Assembly (NCBI RefSeq): GCF_900110615.1
Contig: NZ_FOEI01000001.1
Location: 806,001-870,000 of the forward strand
Direction: 5' to 3'
DNA from: Flavobacterium urocaniciphilum
GTDB taxonomy: Bacteria; Bacteroidota; Bacteroidia; Flavobacteriales; Flavobacteriaceae
DNA: 64,000 nucleotides
Shown: piece after piece, positions 9,225-18,378 of the stretch
Numbering within the stretch: the stretch's first letter is position 1
Layout: every line of letters starts with the position of its first letter
Notes under the pieces: generated by a model
The model's input: the letters and a program-made list of their open reading frames with translations, nothing else
Database searches by the model: none
What the model was told of the DNA's origin: nothing
Made by a program: the position numbers and the translations under genes

Positions 9225-10172
9225 ATGCAAAAGCAACATCTTACAGAAATTTTAAATATAAAGCATCCCATAATCATGGCTCCAATGTTTTTAGTGTCTA
9301 ATACCAAAATGGTTATTGAAGGCATGAAGAACGGTATTGCTGGATGTATTCCTGCGCTAAATTATAGAACATTAGAGGAATTACGAAATGCTATAAAAGA
9401 ATTGAAAAATGCAAAAGTGGATGGTGGAAGTTTTGGTTTCAATTTAATCGTGAACAAATCAAATGTAAAATACAAAGAGCAATTACGAATTTTATGTGAA
9501 GAAAAAGTAGATTTCATCATTACTTCATTAGGTTCTCCAGAAGAAACAATTAATGAAGCTCATATAGTGGGCATTAAAGTGTTTTGCGATGTAACTGATT
9601 TAAATTTTGCAAAAAAAGTTGAAAGTTTAGGCGCTGATGCTTTAATAGCTGTAAACAACTTGGCTGGTGGACATAGAGGAGAATTAAGTCCAGAAGAATT
9701 GACCAAACAATTAAATGAAGGCACTACTCTACCCGTAATTTCAGCTGGTGGCGTAGGTAAAAAATCGGATGTAGACAAAATGCTTTCCTATGGTGCTATT
9801 GGTGTTTCAGTTGGTAGTCCGTTTATTGCTTCAAATGAATCTGGAGTTTCTCAAGAATACAAACAAGCTTGTGTTGATTATGGTGAAAAAGATATTGTAA
9901 TGACCGAACGTATTTCTGGAACACCATGTACAGTTATTAATACGCCTTATGTTCAAAAAGTTGGAACTAAAACTAGTTGGTTAGAACAAATTCTAAACAA
10001 AAACAAAAAACTTAAAAAATGGGTTAAAATGATTCGTTTTTATATTGGTATGAAAGCAACTGAAAAAGCGGCTACAGAAGTAACCTATAAAACCGTTTGG
10101 GTTGCCGGACCTAGTATAGAAGACACTCATGCGATTTTACCTGTTGCAGAAATCGTGAAGAAATTGATTTAA
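9225..10172 (+). CDS. Nitronate monooxygenase family FMN-dependent oxidoreductase
   Basis: This 315-residue protein has the TIM-barrel signature of the NMO/2-nitropropane dioxygenase family: KHPIIMAPMFLVSN at the N terminus, SFGFNLIV, the LGSPEE strand, and the phosphate-binding stretch VISAGGVGKKSDVDKMLSYGAIGVSVGSPFIAS (about residues 172-205). AxxGGHRGE (NLAGGHRGE) supplies the conserved active-site His. Members oxidise alkyl nitronates with FMN and oxygen; other members act as enoyl reductases, so the precise substrate is uncertain. A DUF4442 thioesterase-like gene starts two bases after the stop, giving a likely operon. Confidence 0.82.
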   Translation: MQKQHLTEILNIKHPIIMAPMFLVSNTKMVIEGMKNGIAGCIPALNYRTLEELRNAIKELKNAKVDGGSFGFNLIVNKSNVKYKEQLRILCEEKVDFIITSLGSPEETINEAHIVGIKVFCDVTDLNFAKKVESLGADALIAVNNLAGGHRGELSPEELTKQLNEGTTLPVISAGGVGKKSDVDKMLSYGAIGVSVGSPFIASNESGVSQEYKQACVDYGEKDIVMTERISGTPCTVINTPYVQKVGTKTSWLEQILNKNKKLKKWVKMIRFYIGMKATEKAATEVTYKTVWVAGPSIEDTHAILPVAEIVKKLI

Positions 10173-10173
10173 G

Positions 10174-10689
10174 ATGTACGACAAACTATTTACATTATTA
10201 AATAGATATTTTAAAAAAGCAACACTTTTCAGAGTAATGTTTAATATCTCTCCAATGTACAAAAGAAGTTGTGGGAAAATTATTTTTGTTTCTGAAGATT
10301 TACACATCGTAAAAATTAAAATTCCGTTATCGTATAAAAACAAAAATTATGTAGGATCCATTTTTGGCGGAAGTTTATTTTCTGCAACAGATCCAATTTA
10401 TATGATTCAACTAATGCAAATTTTAGGAAAGGAATATGTAGTTTGGGATAAAAAAACAGACATAAAATTCAAACGACCTGCTTATGAAAATGCTTTTGCC
10501 ACATTTGAATTTACCAATCTTGAAATTGAAGAAATCATAACAAAAGTACAAGAAGAAAACGAAATTGATTTCACCAAAATTCTACACATAACTGATAAAA
10601 ACGGAACTATTTTTACCGAATTAGACAAAACCTTATATATTTCTACAAAAACATTTTACAAACAAAAAAGAAGTTTAAAAAGTAAATAG
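10174..10689 (+). CDS. DUF4442 hotdog-fold thioesterase-like protein
   Basis: The 171-residue protein has the DUF4442 layout: an N-terminal helix (LNRYFKKATLFRVMFNISPMYK), strands GKIIFVSEDLHIVKIKIPL, then GSIFGGSLFSATDPIYMIQLM, equivalent to the central helix of hotdog thioesterases, and VVWDKKTDIKFKRPA. The family is related to acyl-CoA thioesterases, but its substrate is unknown. It follows the nitronate monooxygenase gene by one base, so the two are probably co-translated. Confidence 0.78.
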   Translation: MYDKLFTLLNRYFKKATLFRVMFNISPMYKRSCGKIIFVSEDLHIVKIKIPLSYKNKNYVGSIFGGSLFSATDPIYMIQLMQILGKEYVVWDKKTDIKFKRPAYENAFATFEFTNLEIEEIITKVQEENEIDFTKILHITDKNGTIFTELDKTLYISTKTFYKQKRSLKSK

Positions 10690-10716
10690 TGTATCTTTAA
10701 TAAAAATTATTATTAA

Positions 10717-11442
10717 TTGGATTACTTACTTTATTTTATACTTTTGGCTCTATTAGCTGAAATAATCGGAACGGTCGGAGGCTTTGGCTCTTCTATGTTA
10801 TTTGTTCCAATAGCTGGTTATTTTCTCGATTTTCATTCGGTTTTAGGAGTTACAGCTTTATATCATTTATCGAGTAATATTTCTAAAATTTATTTTTTTC
10901 GAGAAGGTTTTGATAAAAAACTAATCATAAATATGGGGTTAGCATCCGTAATATTTGTAATAATTGGTGCTTTATTGAGTAAATATTTTCCATCGAAAAC
11001 ATTAGAAATTTTATTAGCCATATTTTTAATTTCATTAAGTTTAGTTCTATTAATTTTCAAATCCATAAAAGTAAAGCCAACACAATCAAATTCTATTGTT
11101 GGCGGAATGTTATCTGGATTTGTCGCTGGACTATTAGGTACTGGTGGTGCAATTAGAGGAATAACAATGGCTGCTTTTAATTTAAAAACAACTGTATTTA
11201 TTGCCACTTCTGCAGTAATTGATTTAGCGATTGATTTAAGCAGAAGTGTAGTGTACTCTTATAACGGATTCGTACATAAAGATGATTTGTACCTTATTCC
11301 GATTTTATTGGTTGTAAGTATTATTGGAACGTTTATTGGGAAAAAAATTCTAGAAAAACTTTCTGAAGAACAATTTAAATCTACCGTTTTAGTCTTAATA
11401 TTACTAACTGGTTGTATTACTTTAGGAAAATTTATGTTTTAA
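10717..11442 (+). CDS. TauE/SafE (sulfite exporter) family permease
   Basis: The 241-residue integral membrane protein has about eight helices in two half-repeats, with the family's glycine-rich motifs IIGTVGGFGSSMLFVP and SGFVAGLLGTGGAIRG. Members move sulfite, sulfoacetate or other small organic anions; the substrate here is unknown. The chosen start is a TTG at 10717, because the next in-frame ATG (10795) would remove the first helix and motif. The gene ends exactly where the convergent minus-strand gene ends. Confidence 0.82.
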   Translation: MDYLLYFILLALLAEIIGTVGGFGSSMLFVPIAGYFLDFHSVLGVTALYHLSSNISKIYFFREGFDKKLIINMGLASVIFVIIGALLSKYFPSKTLEILLAIFLISLSLVLLIFKSIKVKPTQSNSIVGGMLSGFVAGLLGTGGAIRGITMAAFNLKTTVFIATSAVIDLAIDLSRSVVYSYNGFVHKDDLYLIPILLVVSIIGTFIGKKILEKLSEEQFKSTVLVLILLTGCITLGKFMF

Positions 11443-12129
11443 TTACCTAAACCAATTTCCTATTTTCTGAAATGTTCTTCCGAAAAAAGTGCGTTTTTTA
11501 ATTATATAAATACCTATTGTATGTATTTCATTACTTGATGGCATCATTATAACATCAAAAGTGTAATTGTCTTTTATAATTTGAAATTCAATTGTCTCAA
11601 ATTCTAAATAACTAAAAGTTAATGTATCTCCTATACTAGCTTTGATATTATACTTACCCAATTCATCAGATTGAACACCTTTATTCGTCCCCTTAATAAT
11701 TACGGAAGTTCCTTGTAAAGGTCTACCATCTATATCCTTAACTATACCACTAACAGTTATCTCCTTAATTGTATCGGTAGGTTTGTATTGATATTTATAG
11801 TCAGTTTGTTCTTGTATTGGTTTTACTTGAGCAACCACATTACTTGTTCCAAATCCTAAAAATGCTAAAACAGATGTTGCGAAATAACCAAAATAATTAG
11901 AAGTTCTTTTCGTTTCGATTAAATTTCTATCTAATTGATTAGCAGTAAATCGACCGCATAAATTTTCTTTTTTATTGATAATGTTAGCAATTTCATTATC
12001 CGATAAATGAGTAAAATCTAAAACCGTTTTCTGGCAAGACATACAAAAACGCCCTTTTTCTACAGGTGTCATATTTTGCCAACCTTCCTGACAAGGTTTT
12101 GGTATCGATATTTGAATTTTTTGCTTCAT
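11443..12129 (-). CDS. Membrane-anchored protein with Cys-rich N-terminal domain and CarboxypepD-regulatory-like domain
   Basis: From the ATG at 12129 the product is 228 residues. Starting at 12183 would add 18 residues lying across a probable -7 element, so 12129 is preferred. The N terminus (ISIPKPCQEGWQNMTPVEKGRFCMSCQKTVLDFT) holds a PC-x12-CxxC-like cysteine pattern seen in many Flavobacteriia proteins and possibly metal-binding. One hydrophobic segment (YFATSVLAFLGFGTSNVVAQ, about 90-110) follows, then a carboxypeptidase regulatory-like Ig domain (VSGIVKDIDGRPLQGTSVIIKGTNKGVQSDELGKY). The role is unknown. Confidence 0.7.
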   Translation of the reverse strand: MKQKIQISIPKPCQEGWQNMTPVEKGRFCMSCQKTVLDFTHLSDNEIANIINKKENLCGRFTANQLDRNLIETKRTSNYFGYFATSVLAFLGFGTSNVVAQVKPIQEQTDYKYQYKPTDTIKEITVSGIVKDIDGRPLQGTSVIIKGTNKGVQSDELGKYNIKASIGDTLTFSYLEFETIEFQIIKDNYTFDVIMMPSSNEIHTIGIYIIKKRTFFGRTFQKIGNWFR

Positions 12130-12208
12130 TAGATAAATATAGAAAATTACACAGAGATTCGCAAAATTTTCACAGAGAAGCACAAAGAAATAATTTGAAT
12201 CCGTTTAA

Positions 12209-12242
12209 TTTAAAATAAGATTGCTTCGTACCTCGCAATGAC
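12209..12242. repeat. REP-like dispersed palindromic repeat, copy 1
   Basis: This 34-base element differs at only two positions from 27891-27924. Its core GATTGCTTCGTRCCTCGCAATGA contains the inverted pair ATTGC/GCAAT around a nine-base loop. Here it lies between the mdh terminator and the start of the preceding minus-strand gene. Confidence 0.65.
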
Positions 12243-12271
12243 AATTCATCAAAACTATGTACTAATCAGAA

Positions 12272-12301
12272 ATAAAAAAGCCTACTAAAACTAGTAGGCT
12301 T
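12272..12301 (-). terminator. Rho-independent terminator of mdh
   Basis: Read on the minus strand, AAGCCTACT pairs with AGTAGGCTT across a short loop and is followed by TTTTATTT. It starts 22 bases after the mdh stop. Confidence 0.85.
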
Positions 12302-12322
12302 CATATCTTTAGTTGAAAAGAA

Positions 12323-13258
12323 TTAAGCTAAAACTGCTTTTAAATCACCGTTCATTGCTCTAACTGCATCAGCAGATTTTGCAAATAACGCTTTTTCTGC
12401 ATCGTTTAATTTGATGTCAACAATTTCTTCTAAACCGTTTTTACCAATAATACATGGAACTCCCATACAAATATCAGTTTGTCCGTACTCACCTTCTAAC
12501 ATTACTGAACAAGGAATCATTCTTTTTTGATCGTTTAAGATAGAATCAACTAAATACGCTACAGAAGCTCCTGGCGCATACCAAGCTGAAGTTCCTAATA
12601 AACCTGTTAAAGTTGCACCACCAACCATAGTATCTGCAGCTACTTTATCCATTTCTTCTTGAGATAAGAATTGAGAAACTGGTAATCCGTTGTATGAAGC
12701 TAAACGCGTTAATGGAATCATAGTTGTATCACCGTGACCACCAATAACCATTCCTTGAACATCATTAGAATGATTGTTTAAAGCTTTTGATAAATAATAT
12801 TTGAAACGAGAACTATCTAAAGCTCCACCCATTCCAATAATTCTATTTTTAGGTAAACCTGTTGCTTTTAAAGTTAAATATGTCATAGTGTCCATTGGAT
12901 TAGAAACTACTACAATAATTGTATTTGGAGAGAATTTTAAGATGTTTTCTGCAACCGATTTTACAATTCCAGCGTTAATTCCGATTAACTCTTCACGAGT
13001 CATACCTGGTTTTCTTGGAATTCCAGAAGTAATTACTACTACATCTGAATTAGCTGTTTTAGAATAATCATTTGTTACTCCAGAAACTTTTGTGTTAAAT
13101 CCTGTTGTTGTAGCACATTGCATAATGTCCATTGCTTTACCTTCAGCAAATCCTTCTTTAATGTCTAATAATACTACTTCACTTGCAATTCCTCTGTACG
13201 AAATTACGTCTGCACAAGTAGCTCCTACGTTACCTGCTCCTACTATTGTTACTTTCAT
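12323..13258 (-). CDS. mdh: Malate dehydrogenase (NAD-dependent, LDH-like type)
   Basis: The 311-residue protein starts with the Rossmann motif VTIVGAGNVGATCAD (residues 3-17) and has LLDIKEG with the Asp that selects NAD. The active-site set is present: RKPGMTREEL (mobile loop, two Arg for malate), VVVSNPMDTMTYL, and GGHGDTTMIPLTR with the catalytic His. It interconverts malate and oxaloacetate in the TCA cycle. The Arg in the substrate loop supports malate rather than lactate. It is a monocistronic gene with a -7 element at 13295-13302 and a hairpin terminator. Confidence 0.96.
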   Translation of the reverse strand: MKVTIVGAGNVGATCADVISYRGIASEVVLLDIKEGFAEGKAMDIMQCATTTGFNTKVSGVTNDYSKTANSDVVVITSGIPRKPGMTREELIGINAGIVKSVAENILKFSPNTIIVVVSNPMDTMTYLTLKATGLPKNRIIGMGGALDSSRFKYYLSKALNNHSNDVQGMVIGGHGDTTMIPLTRLASYNGLPVSQFLSQEEMDKVAADTMVGGATLTGLLGTSAWYAPGASVAYLVDSILNDQKRMIPCSVMLEGEYGQTDICMGVPCIIGKNGLEEIVDIKLNDAEKALFAKSADAVRAMNGDLKAVLA

Positions 13259-13294
13259 TTTTAAAATATAATTATAATTGAGTTGTATTTTCTA

Positions 13295-13302
13295 CAAAAA
13301 TA
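13295..13302 (-). promoter_or_regulatory. -7 promoter element of mdh
   Basis: The minus strand reads TATTTTTG, a TAnnTTTG match about 37 bases upstream of the mdh ATG. Confidence 0.5.
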
Positions 13303-13324
13303 TTGATAATGAAACAATTTTATG

Positions 13325-15319
13325 TTATTTCACGATTATTTTTTTTACAATTTGTTTTTCTTCATTAGAAACTTTTACAAAATACATTCCTGATTCAAAA
13401 TTAATTGGAAGCATTTGATCAGTATTTATAGTAGTTTCTAATACTTTAGCACCTGAAATAGAGAAAATTTGAACATTTGAAGTCCCTGTTAAACCAGAAA
13501 CAAAAATATGTTCAGAAGCTGGATTAGGAAATACTTTAATTTCAGCCGCATCAAATGACTCCGAAGCTAAAGCCGCAAACCAAGGTTGACCGTAATTAGC
13601 ACCAAAAATATAATCCGCTAATAATGGGTAATCAATAAATGGGTTTCTGTTATTTTGCCATGTATACACATAATTGTTTCTGTTCATTTCGTAATCATCC
13701 CTTTTATCAGAAACATTCCAAGATAATAAAGTCGCTAAATCGCCAATATTTCCTGAAGGATTTGCACCTGTAGTTTCACTAGGATCACCATTAACCACAT
13801 TTAATCCGTTAAAACGAACTGCCATATAAAATAACGATCTTGCTACATCTCCATGCCAAGAACCCTGAGTACCTACTGGCCCTGCATAAACTGTAGAAGA
13901 ATTTACAGGTCCGTAATTTTTATTATTTCGAGATGAATTTTCTTGTCCGTTTTCAGCTCTAATATGATGTGCATCAGAAACTCCATCCACTGTTGAAGCA
14001 GCACTTGTAGTATTCCAAACATTTATTCCTTCTGCATAATCTCCATCGGCAACTACAAAACCACCTCTAGATTGACAAAATATATGTTCTCTATTCCATT
14101 TTCCAACAATACTACTCCCTTGTTGTTGATCTATTTTCGACATAGGAACTTCTAAATACATATCCCAAATTTGTCCACTATTCAAAGGATTAGTATCTGC
14201 AACGCGAATAATATCCCAAATATCAGCATAACTATGCAAATGAACTACTGAAGGATTCGCAATAATATCTTGTAAAGCTTGTTTCAAAGCCGCACCCGAC
14301 AATCCTTCCAAAGAAGCATAATAACCAGCTGGCGCAGTACTAGAAACTTGTCCGTATGTTGGAGCTAAAGGCGTTCCAAAATTTGCCACTTGAAAATCAG
14401 TATCCGCAACTCGTCTTACAATGGAATTATTATTTAATTCAACATCAGTTGGCAATCCCGAAACAACTAAAATAAATTCTTCATCTCCTTCTTCTAAAAC
14501 ATCATCAATTAATGTAATGGTTTTTGTAGCAGTATTTGAGCCCGAATTTATTGTTACTTGATTATTGGTATCAAAAGTAAAATCAGAACTATTAAAATTT
14601 CCATTTTCTAATGCAATTGTAAAAGTTGTATTTGAAGTTACTGGTGAAGAAGTTGTAAATGTAATTATTGCATTTTGACCTTCAGTATAACTAGACGAGT
14701 TAAATGATGTAGTAATATAATTTATTGGAGTACCAGAACCATCATTATTAGCTTTTGGAGTTGGTGGATTAACTGCGTAAGTTCCATTTGATAATCTTTG
14801 GATAGATTTACTAATTGACCCCATGGGTTGAACATCAACATAACATGTACTTATACCTAAAATTCCCATTAATGAGGAAGGACTTGTTGTTGTTGCATTT
14901 GAATAAGCAACAGCATCAATCAAATTTGTAGCTGTAGCAAGTGTTCCGACTGGAAAATCAGTGGCATTTCCAGAATATAAAGCTACCACATCTGGACCAA
15001 TTTGTATTGCTGCATTATTGATTAATAAAGAAGGTGAAGGTGTTACACTAACATTCCCTGCTAAGAAATTACCATTAATATCAGTTGTTTTCCCATCTAA
15101 ATCAATTGATAAATAACTTGCTGTACCGGTTCCAGTAGTTCCATTAAAAAAAACTAAAACATAACCATCTAAAGAAGAATTTGGCAATGGAGTTTTTAGT
15201 TCAATAAATTGAAAATCATTTGCACCTGGATTATCTGCATCTATTTCATTAATTACAACTTGGGAGTAACTTAATGAAGAAAACACTAAAAATATCGTAA
15301 AAAGTAATTTTATTTTCAT
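13325..15319 (-). CDS. Secreted endonuclease I with lamin-tail-like and Calx-beta-like domains and T9SS type A sorting signal
   Basis: The start at 15319 (664 residues) follows a -7 element near 15345-15352; an upstream TTG gives nine more residues. Order of parts: signal peptide (ends SLSYSQ), a lamin-tail-like domain (VVINEIDADNPG..FIELKTP), a Calx-beta-like repeat (about 200-300), then an endonuclease I nuclease domain (about 325-575) with the core WNREHIFCQSRGG and DAHHIRAENGQENSSRNN, and a C-terminal T9SS type A domain (VFPNPASEHIFVSGL..GMYFVKV..KKIIVK). It should be exported by type IX secretion and degrade extracellular DNA or RNA. The frame is intact. Confidence 0.88.
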   Translation of the reverse strand: MKIKLLFTIFLVFSSLSYSQVVINEIDADNPGANDFQFIELKTPLPNSSLDGYVLVFFNGTTGTGTASYLSIDLDGKTTDINGNFLAGNVSVTPSPSLLINNAAIQIGPDVVALYSGNATDFPVGTLATATNLIDAVAYSNATTTSPSSLMGILGISTCYVDVQPMGSISKSIQRLSNGTYAVNPPTPKANNDGSGTPINYITTSFNSSSYTEGQNAIITFTTSSPVTSNTTFTIALENGNFNSSDFTFDTNNQVTINSGSNTATKTITLIDDVLEEGDEEFILVVSGLPTDVELNNNSIVRRVADTDFQVANFGTPLAPTYGQVSSTAPAGYYASLEGLSGAALKQALQDIIANPSVVHLHSYADIWDIIRVADTNPLNSGQIWDMYLEVPMSKIDQQQGSSIVGKWNREHIFCQSRGGFVVADGDYAEGINVWNTTSAASTVDGVSDAHHIRAENGQENSSRNNKNYGPVNSSTVYAGPVGTQGSWHGDVARSLFYMAVRFNGLNVVNGDPSETTGANPSGNIGDLATLLSWNVSDKRDDYEMNRNNYVYTWQNNRNPFIDYPLLADYIFGANYGQPWFAALASESFDAAEIKVFPNPASEHIFVSGLTGTSNVQIFSISGAKVLETTINTDQMLPINFESGMYFVKVSNEEKQIVKKIIVK

Positions 15320-15344
15320 CTTAATTTCATTTGGGGTGAAAAAC

Positions 15345-15352
15345 AAATGTAC
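15345..15352 (-). promoter_or_regulatory. -7 promoter element of the endonuclease gene
   Basis: The minus strand reads TACATTTG, a TAnnTTTG match about 26 bases before the preferred ATG and overlapping the alternative TTG start, which argues for the ATG. Confidence 0.5.
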
Positions 15353-15422
15353 TCAACTTAGTCTTAATTAATTACTAAATTTTCATTTATTTTTAGTAAT
15401 ATTGAAGGCTATTAAGAAAAAG

Positions 15423-18212
15423 ATGACAAAACTTAAAATATTTTTATTTTTCATGTTTACAATAGTTTCATTTGCGCAAAATGAAATTAAAATAAACGCC
15501 AAAATTCATGAAAATGGTAAACGAATTGAAGTGTTTCAAGAAGTTAAAATTACCAATACTTCCAATACTACATTAAAAGAAATCACTTTCAATGATTGGA
15601 ATAATGCTTTTTCGAGTAAAAAATCTGCACTAGCCAAAAAATTTTCAGATGAATACAACCGTTCGTTTCATTTGTCTAAAAAAAATGAAAGAGGGGAAAC
15701 TGAAATATTTTCTATTGTTAATGAAAATGCAAACAATTTAGAATATTACAGAAATGGAAATCAAGTTGACATATTAAAAATAAAGCTTTCGCAACCACTT
15801 AACATTAATGAAAGCACAATTTTAAAAATCAAATACCAAATAATATTACCTGATTCAAAATTCACTAAATACGGGTATTCAGAAAGTAAAACTTTATTAA
15901 AAAATTGTTTTTTAACCCTTGCTTCATTTTATTCAGGATCTCAAAGTGAAGAAAATAGCGATGATTTAACTTCTGAAATTTCAAATTATAATATTGACAT
16001 TCAGCATGATAATTTAATTCTTACAACCGATTTAGATGTTGAAGTTTCAAATGAAAACTTTTCAAGAATTAAAGGTAATGGAAGAAACAATTTCTTTATT
16101 GCTTTAGAAAAAAAAGCGAGTTATGAAGAGTTCAAAAACAAACACATCAACGCTATTTGCAACATTAAAACAAAAGATGTTAATGAATATCAAAAGGTAT
16201 TAATTATAGATAAAATAACGGATTATGTTGCTGAAAAATTAGGGAAATCAAACCAAGAAAAAATTATGGTTTCTCAAGAAGATTACGACCGAGAAGCATT
16301 TTATGGTTTAAACGAATTACCTTCTTTTATTTCGCCTTTTAATGACGATTTTGTTTTCGAATTAAAATTTCTAAAAACATATTTGAATAATTATTTAGCC
16401 GCTAATTTGAAAATAAATTTCAGAAATGATCATTGGATTATTGAAGGAATTCAGCATTATTACATTAAAAAATACATTGATGAAAATTATCCAGACACTA
16501 AAGCTTTTGGAAAATTATCTCGCTTAAAAATTTTAAAAGGCTACAAAATAATCAACATGAATTTTACCGAGCAATTCATGTATAATTATTTATTAATGGC
16601 TAGAAAAAATTTAGATCAACCTGTTGGAGGTCCAAAAAACACTCAAATAAAATTCAATGAAAAAATTGCTGGAAAATTCAAATCCGGACTATCCTTAAAC
16701 TATCTAAATGAATTTTTAGGCAATGAATATTTGGAAAAATCAATTAAACAATATATTGAATTAAATAAAGACAAAAACACTGATAATAAAGATTTTAAAT
16801 CTATTTTAGAAAACAATTCAAATCAAAATTTAGATTGGTTTTTTAATGAATTAATTTACTCAAGAAATAAAATTGATTACAAAATAACTCATGCTAAAAA
16901 AATCAATGATTCTATTGAAGTTACTATAAAAAATATTGGCGATGCAAAAGTCCCAGTTTCACTTTATGCTTTTAACAACAAAGAAATTGTTTCAAAAAAT
17001 TGGGTTGAAAACAATTCCAAAACATTTAAAGTAACTATTAAAAACGACAGCATAAACAAACTTGCTATAAATTATAACACTGAAATTCCCGAATACTTTA
17101 TTGGAAACAATTTCTATAAATTGAATAATAAATTATTTGGAAACAAACCTATAAAATTTACGTTTTTTAAAGACATTGAAAATCCAAAATACAATCAAGT
17201 ATTCTTTGTCCCTACTGCAGAATTTAATCTTTATGATGGCGTTTTATTGGGGATGAAAATTAACAATCGCTCAATAATTGACAAACCTTTTAATTTTGAT
17301 TTCACTCCGAATTACTCAACTAAAACGAGTACCATTGCTGGTCACGGGAATATCTCTTACAACAAACAAAATCGTTTTAATAATCAATACAACACAAAAT
17401 ACACCTTTGGAGGAACGCATTTACATTATGCACCAGACGCTTTTTACACTAAAATAACTCCAAGTATTAATTTCCGATTTAGAAATCCGAATCTTCGAAA
17501 AAATGAAGGAGAAGGTTTTTTAATTAGACAAGTTTATGTAAATCGTGAAAAATCGAATGTTGTTTTTGTTGAAAATAGTGAAAATTATTCTGTATTCAAT
17601 GCTCGTTACGCTTTTGCAAATACCGAATTAATTAAACAATTTTCTTACGGAACTGATTTACAAGTTTCCAATTCTTTTAGCAAACTTTCAGGGCAAATTC
17701 AATATAGAAAATTATTTGAAAGTAATCGATACATCAACTTAAGAGCTTTTGGTGGTTTCTTTGTTTATAATGACGATAGAAAAGATTTTTTCAGTTTCGG
17801 AATCGACAGACCATCCGATTATTTATTTGATTACAACTTAATTGGACGTAGTGAAAGTACGGGATTATTTAGTCGCCAATTCGTAAATGCAGAAGGTGGT
17901 TTTAAATCGATGTTTGATACACGTTATGCCAATCAATACATCTTTACTACAAATGTAAGTTTTAACATTTGGAATTGGATTGAAATTTATGGAGATGCCG
18001 GAACATTTAAAAATAGAGGTTTTAACGCTAAATACATCTACGACAGTGGCATACATTTAAACTTAGTACAAGATTACTTTGAATTATTTTTCCCAGTTTA
18101 TTCTTCAAATGGTTTTGAATTGAATGATAAAAATTATGGAGAAAAAATTAGATTCGTTATAACTTTAAGTCCGAAAACTTTGACATCTTTATTCACTAGA
18201 AGATGGTTTTAG
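15423..18212 (+). CDS. M1-like (gluzincin) peptidase homologue lacking the zinc motif, fused to an outer-membrane barrel
   Basis: The ATG at 15423 gives 929 residues beginning with a signal peptide (MTKLKIFLFFMFTIVSFAQ). The N-terminal half follows M1 aminopeptidase architecture: a beta-sandwich, then a thermolysin-like domain that keeps WIIEGIQHYYI (normally WLNEGFAxY). The position where HEXXH should lie, 23 residues before that Glu, reads KTYLN, so the zinc ligands are gone. The C-terminal portion from about residue 600 is a string of amphipathic strands (YKTFGGTHLHYA-like, YTKITPSINFRF, YINLRAFGGFFVY) ending in RRWF, an outer-membrane barrel signature. It is probably a non-catalytic surface- or periplasm-facing domain on a barrel. 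The gene stands alone. Confidence 0.7.
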   Translation: MTKLKIFLFFMFTIVSFAQNEIKINAKIHENGKRIEVFQEVKITNTSNTTLKEITFNDWNNAFSSKKSALAKKFSDEYNRSFHLSKKNERGETEIFSIVNENANNLEYYRNGNQVDILKIKLSQPLNINESTILKIKYQIILPDSKFTKYGYSESKTLLKNCFLTLASFYSGSQSEENSDDLTSEISNYNIDIQHDNLILTTDLDVEVSNENFSRIKGNGRNNFFIALEKKASYEEFKNKHINAICNIKTKDVNEYQKVLIIDKITDYVAEKLGKSNQEKIMVSQEDYDREAFYGLNELPSFISPFNDDFVFELKFLKTYLNNYLAANLKINFRNDHWIIEGIQHYYIKKYIDENYPDTKAFGKLSRLKILKGYKIINMNFTEQFMYNYLLMARKNLDQPVGGPKNTQIKFNEKIAGKFKSGLSLNYLNEFLGNEYLEKSIKQYIELNKDKNTDNKDFKSILENNSNQNLDWFFNELIYSRNKIDYKITHAKKINDSIEVTIKNIGDAKVPVSLYAFNNKEIVSKNWVENNSKTFKVTIKNDSINKLAINYNTEIPEYFIGNNFYKLNNKLFGNKPIKFTFFKDIENPKYNQVFFVPTAEFNLYDGVLLGMKINNRSIIDKPFNFDFTPNYSTKTSTIAGHGNISYNKQNRFNNQYNTKYTFGGTHLHYAPDAFYTKITPSINFRFRNPNLRKNEGEGFLIRQVYVNREKSNVVFVENSENYSVFNARYAFANTELIKQFSYGTDLQVSNSFSKLSGQIQYRKLFESNRYINLRAFGGFFVYNDDRKDFFSFGIDRPSDYLFDYNLIGRSESTGLFSRQFVNAEGGFKSMFDTRYANQYIFTTNVSFNIWNWIEIYGDAGTFKNRGFNAKYIYDSGIHLNLVQDYFELFFPVYSSNGFELNDKNYGEKIRFVITLSPKTLTSLFTRRWF

Positions 18213-18350
18213 CAATCAATAAATTTACATTATTGATAAATTATTATTAGTAATTTGAAATTTTACTGAACTATTTTTACTTAAAAGTCGATAAAATTAT
18301 ACATTATTCATAAAAATCACTTTCAAATGAAAATATTGCAATAAAATATA

Positions 18351-18358
18351 TAAATTTG
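18351..18358 (+). promoter_or_regulatory. -7 promoter element of the E1 fusion gene
   Basis: TAAATTTG is a full TAnnTTTG match 20 bases before the ATG. Confidence 0.55.
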
Positions 18359-18378
18359 TATCAAAGCATTTTTCAATT

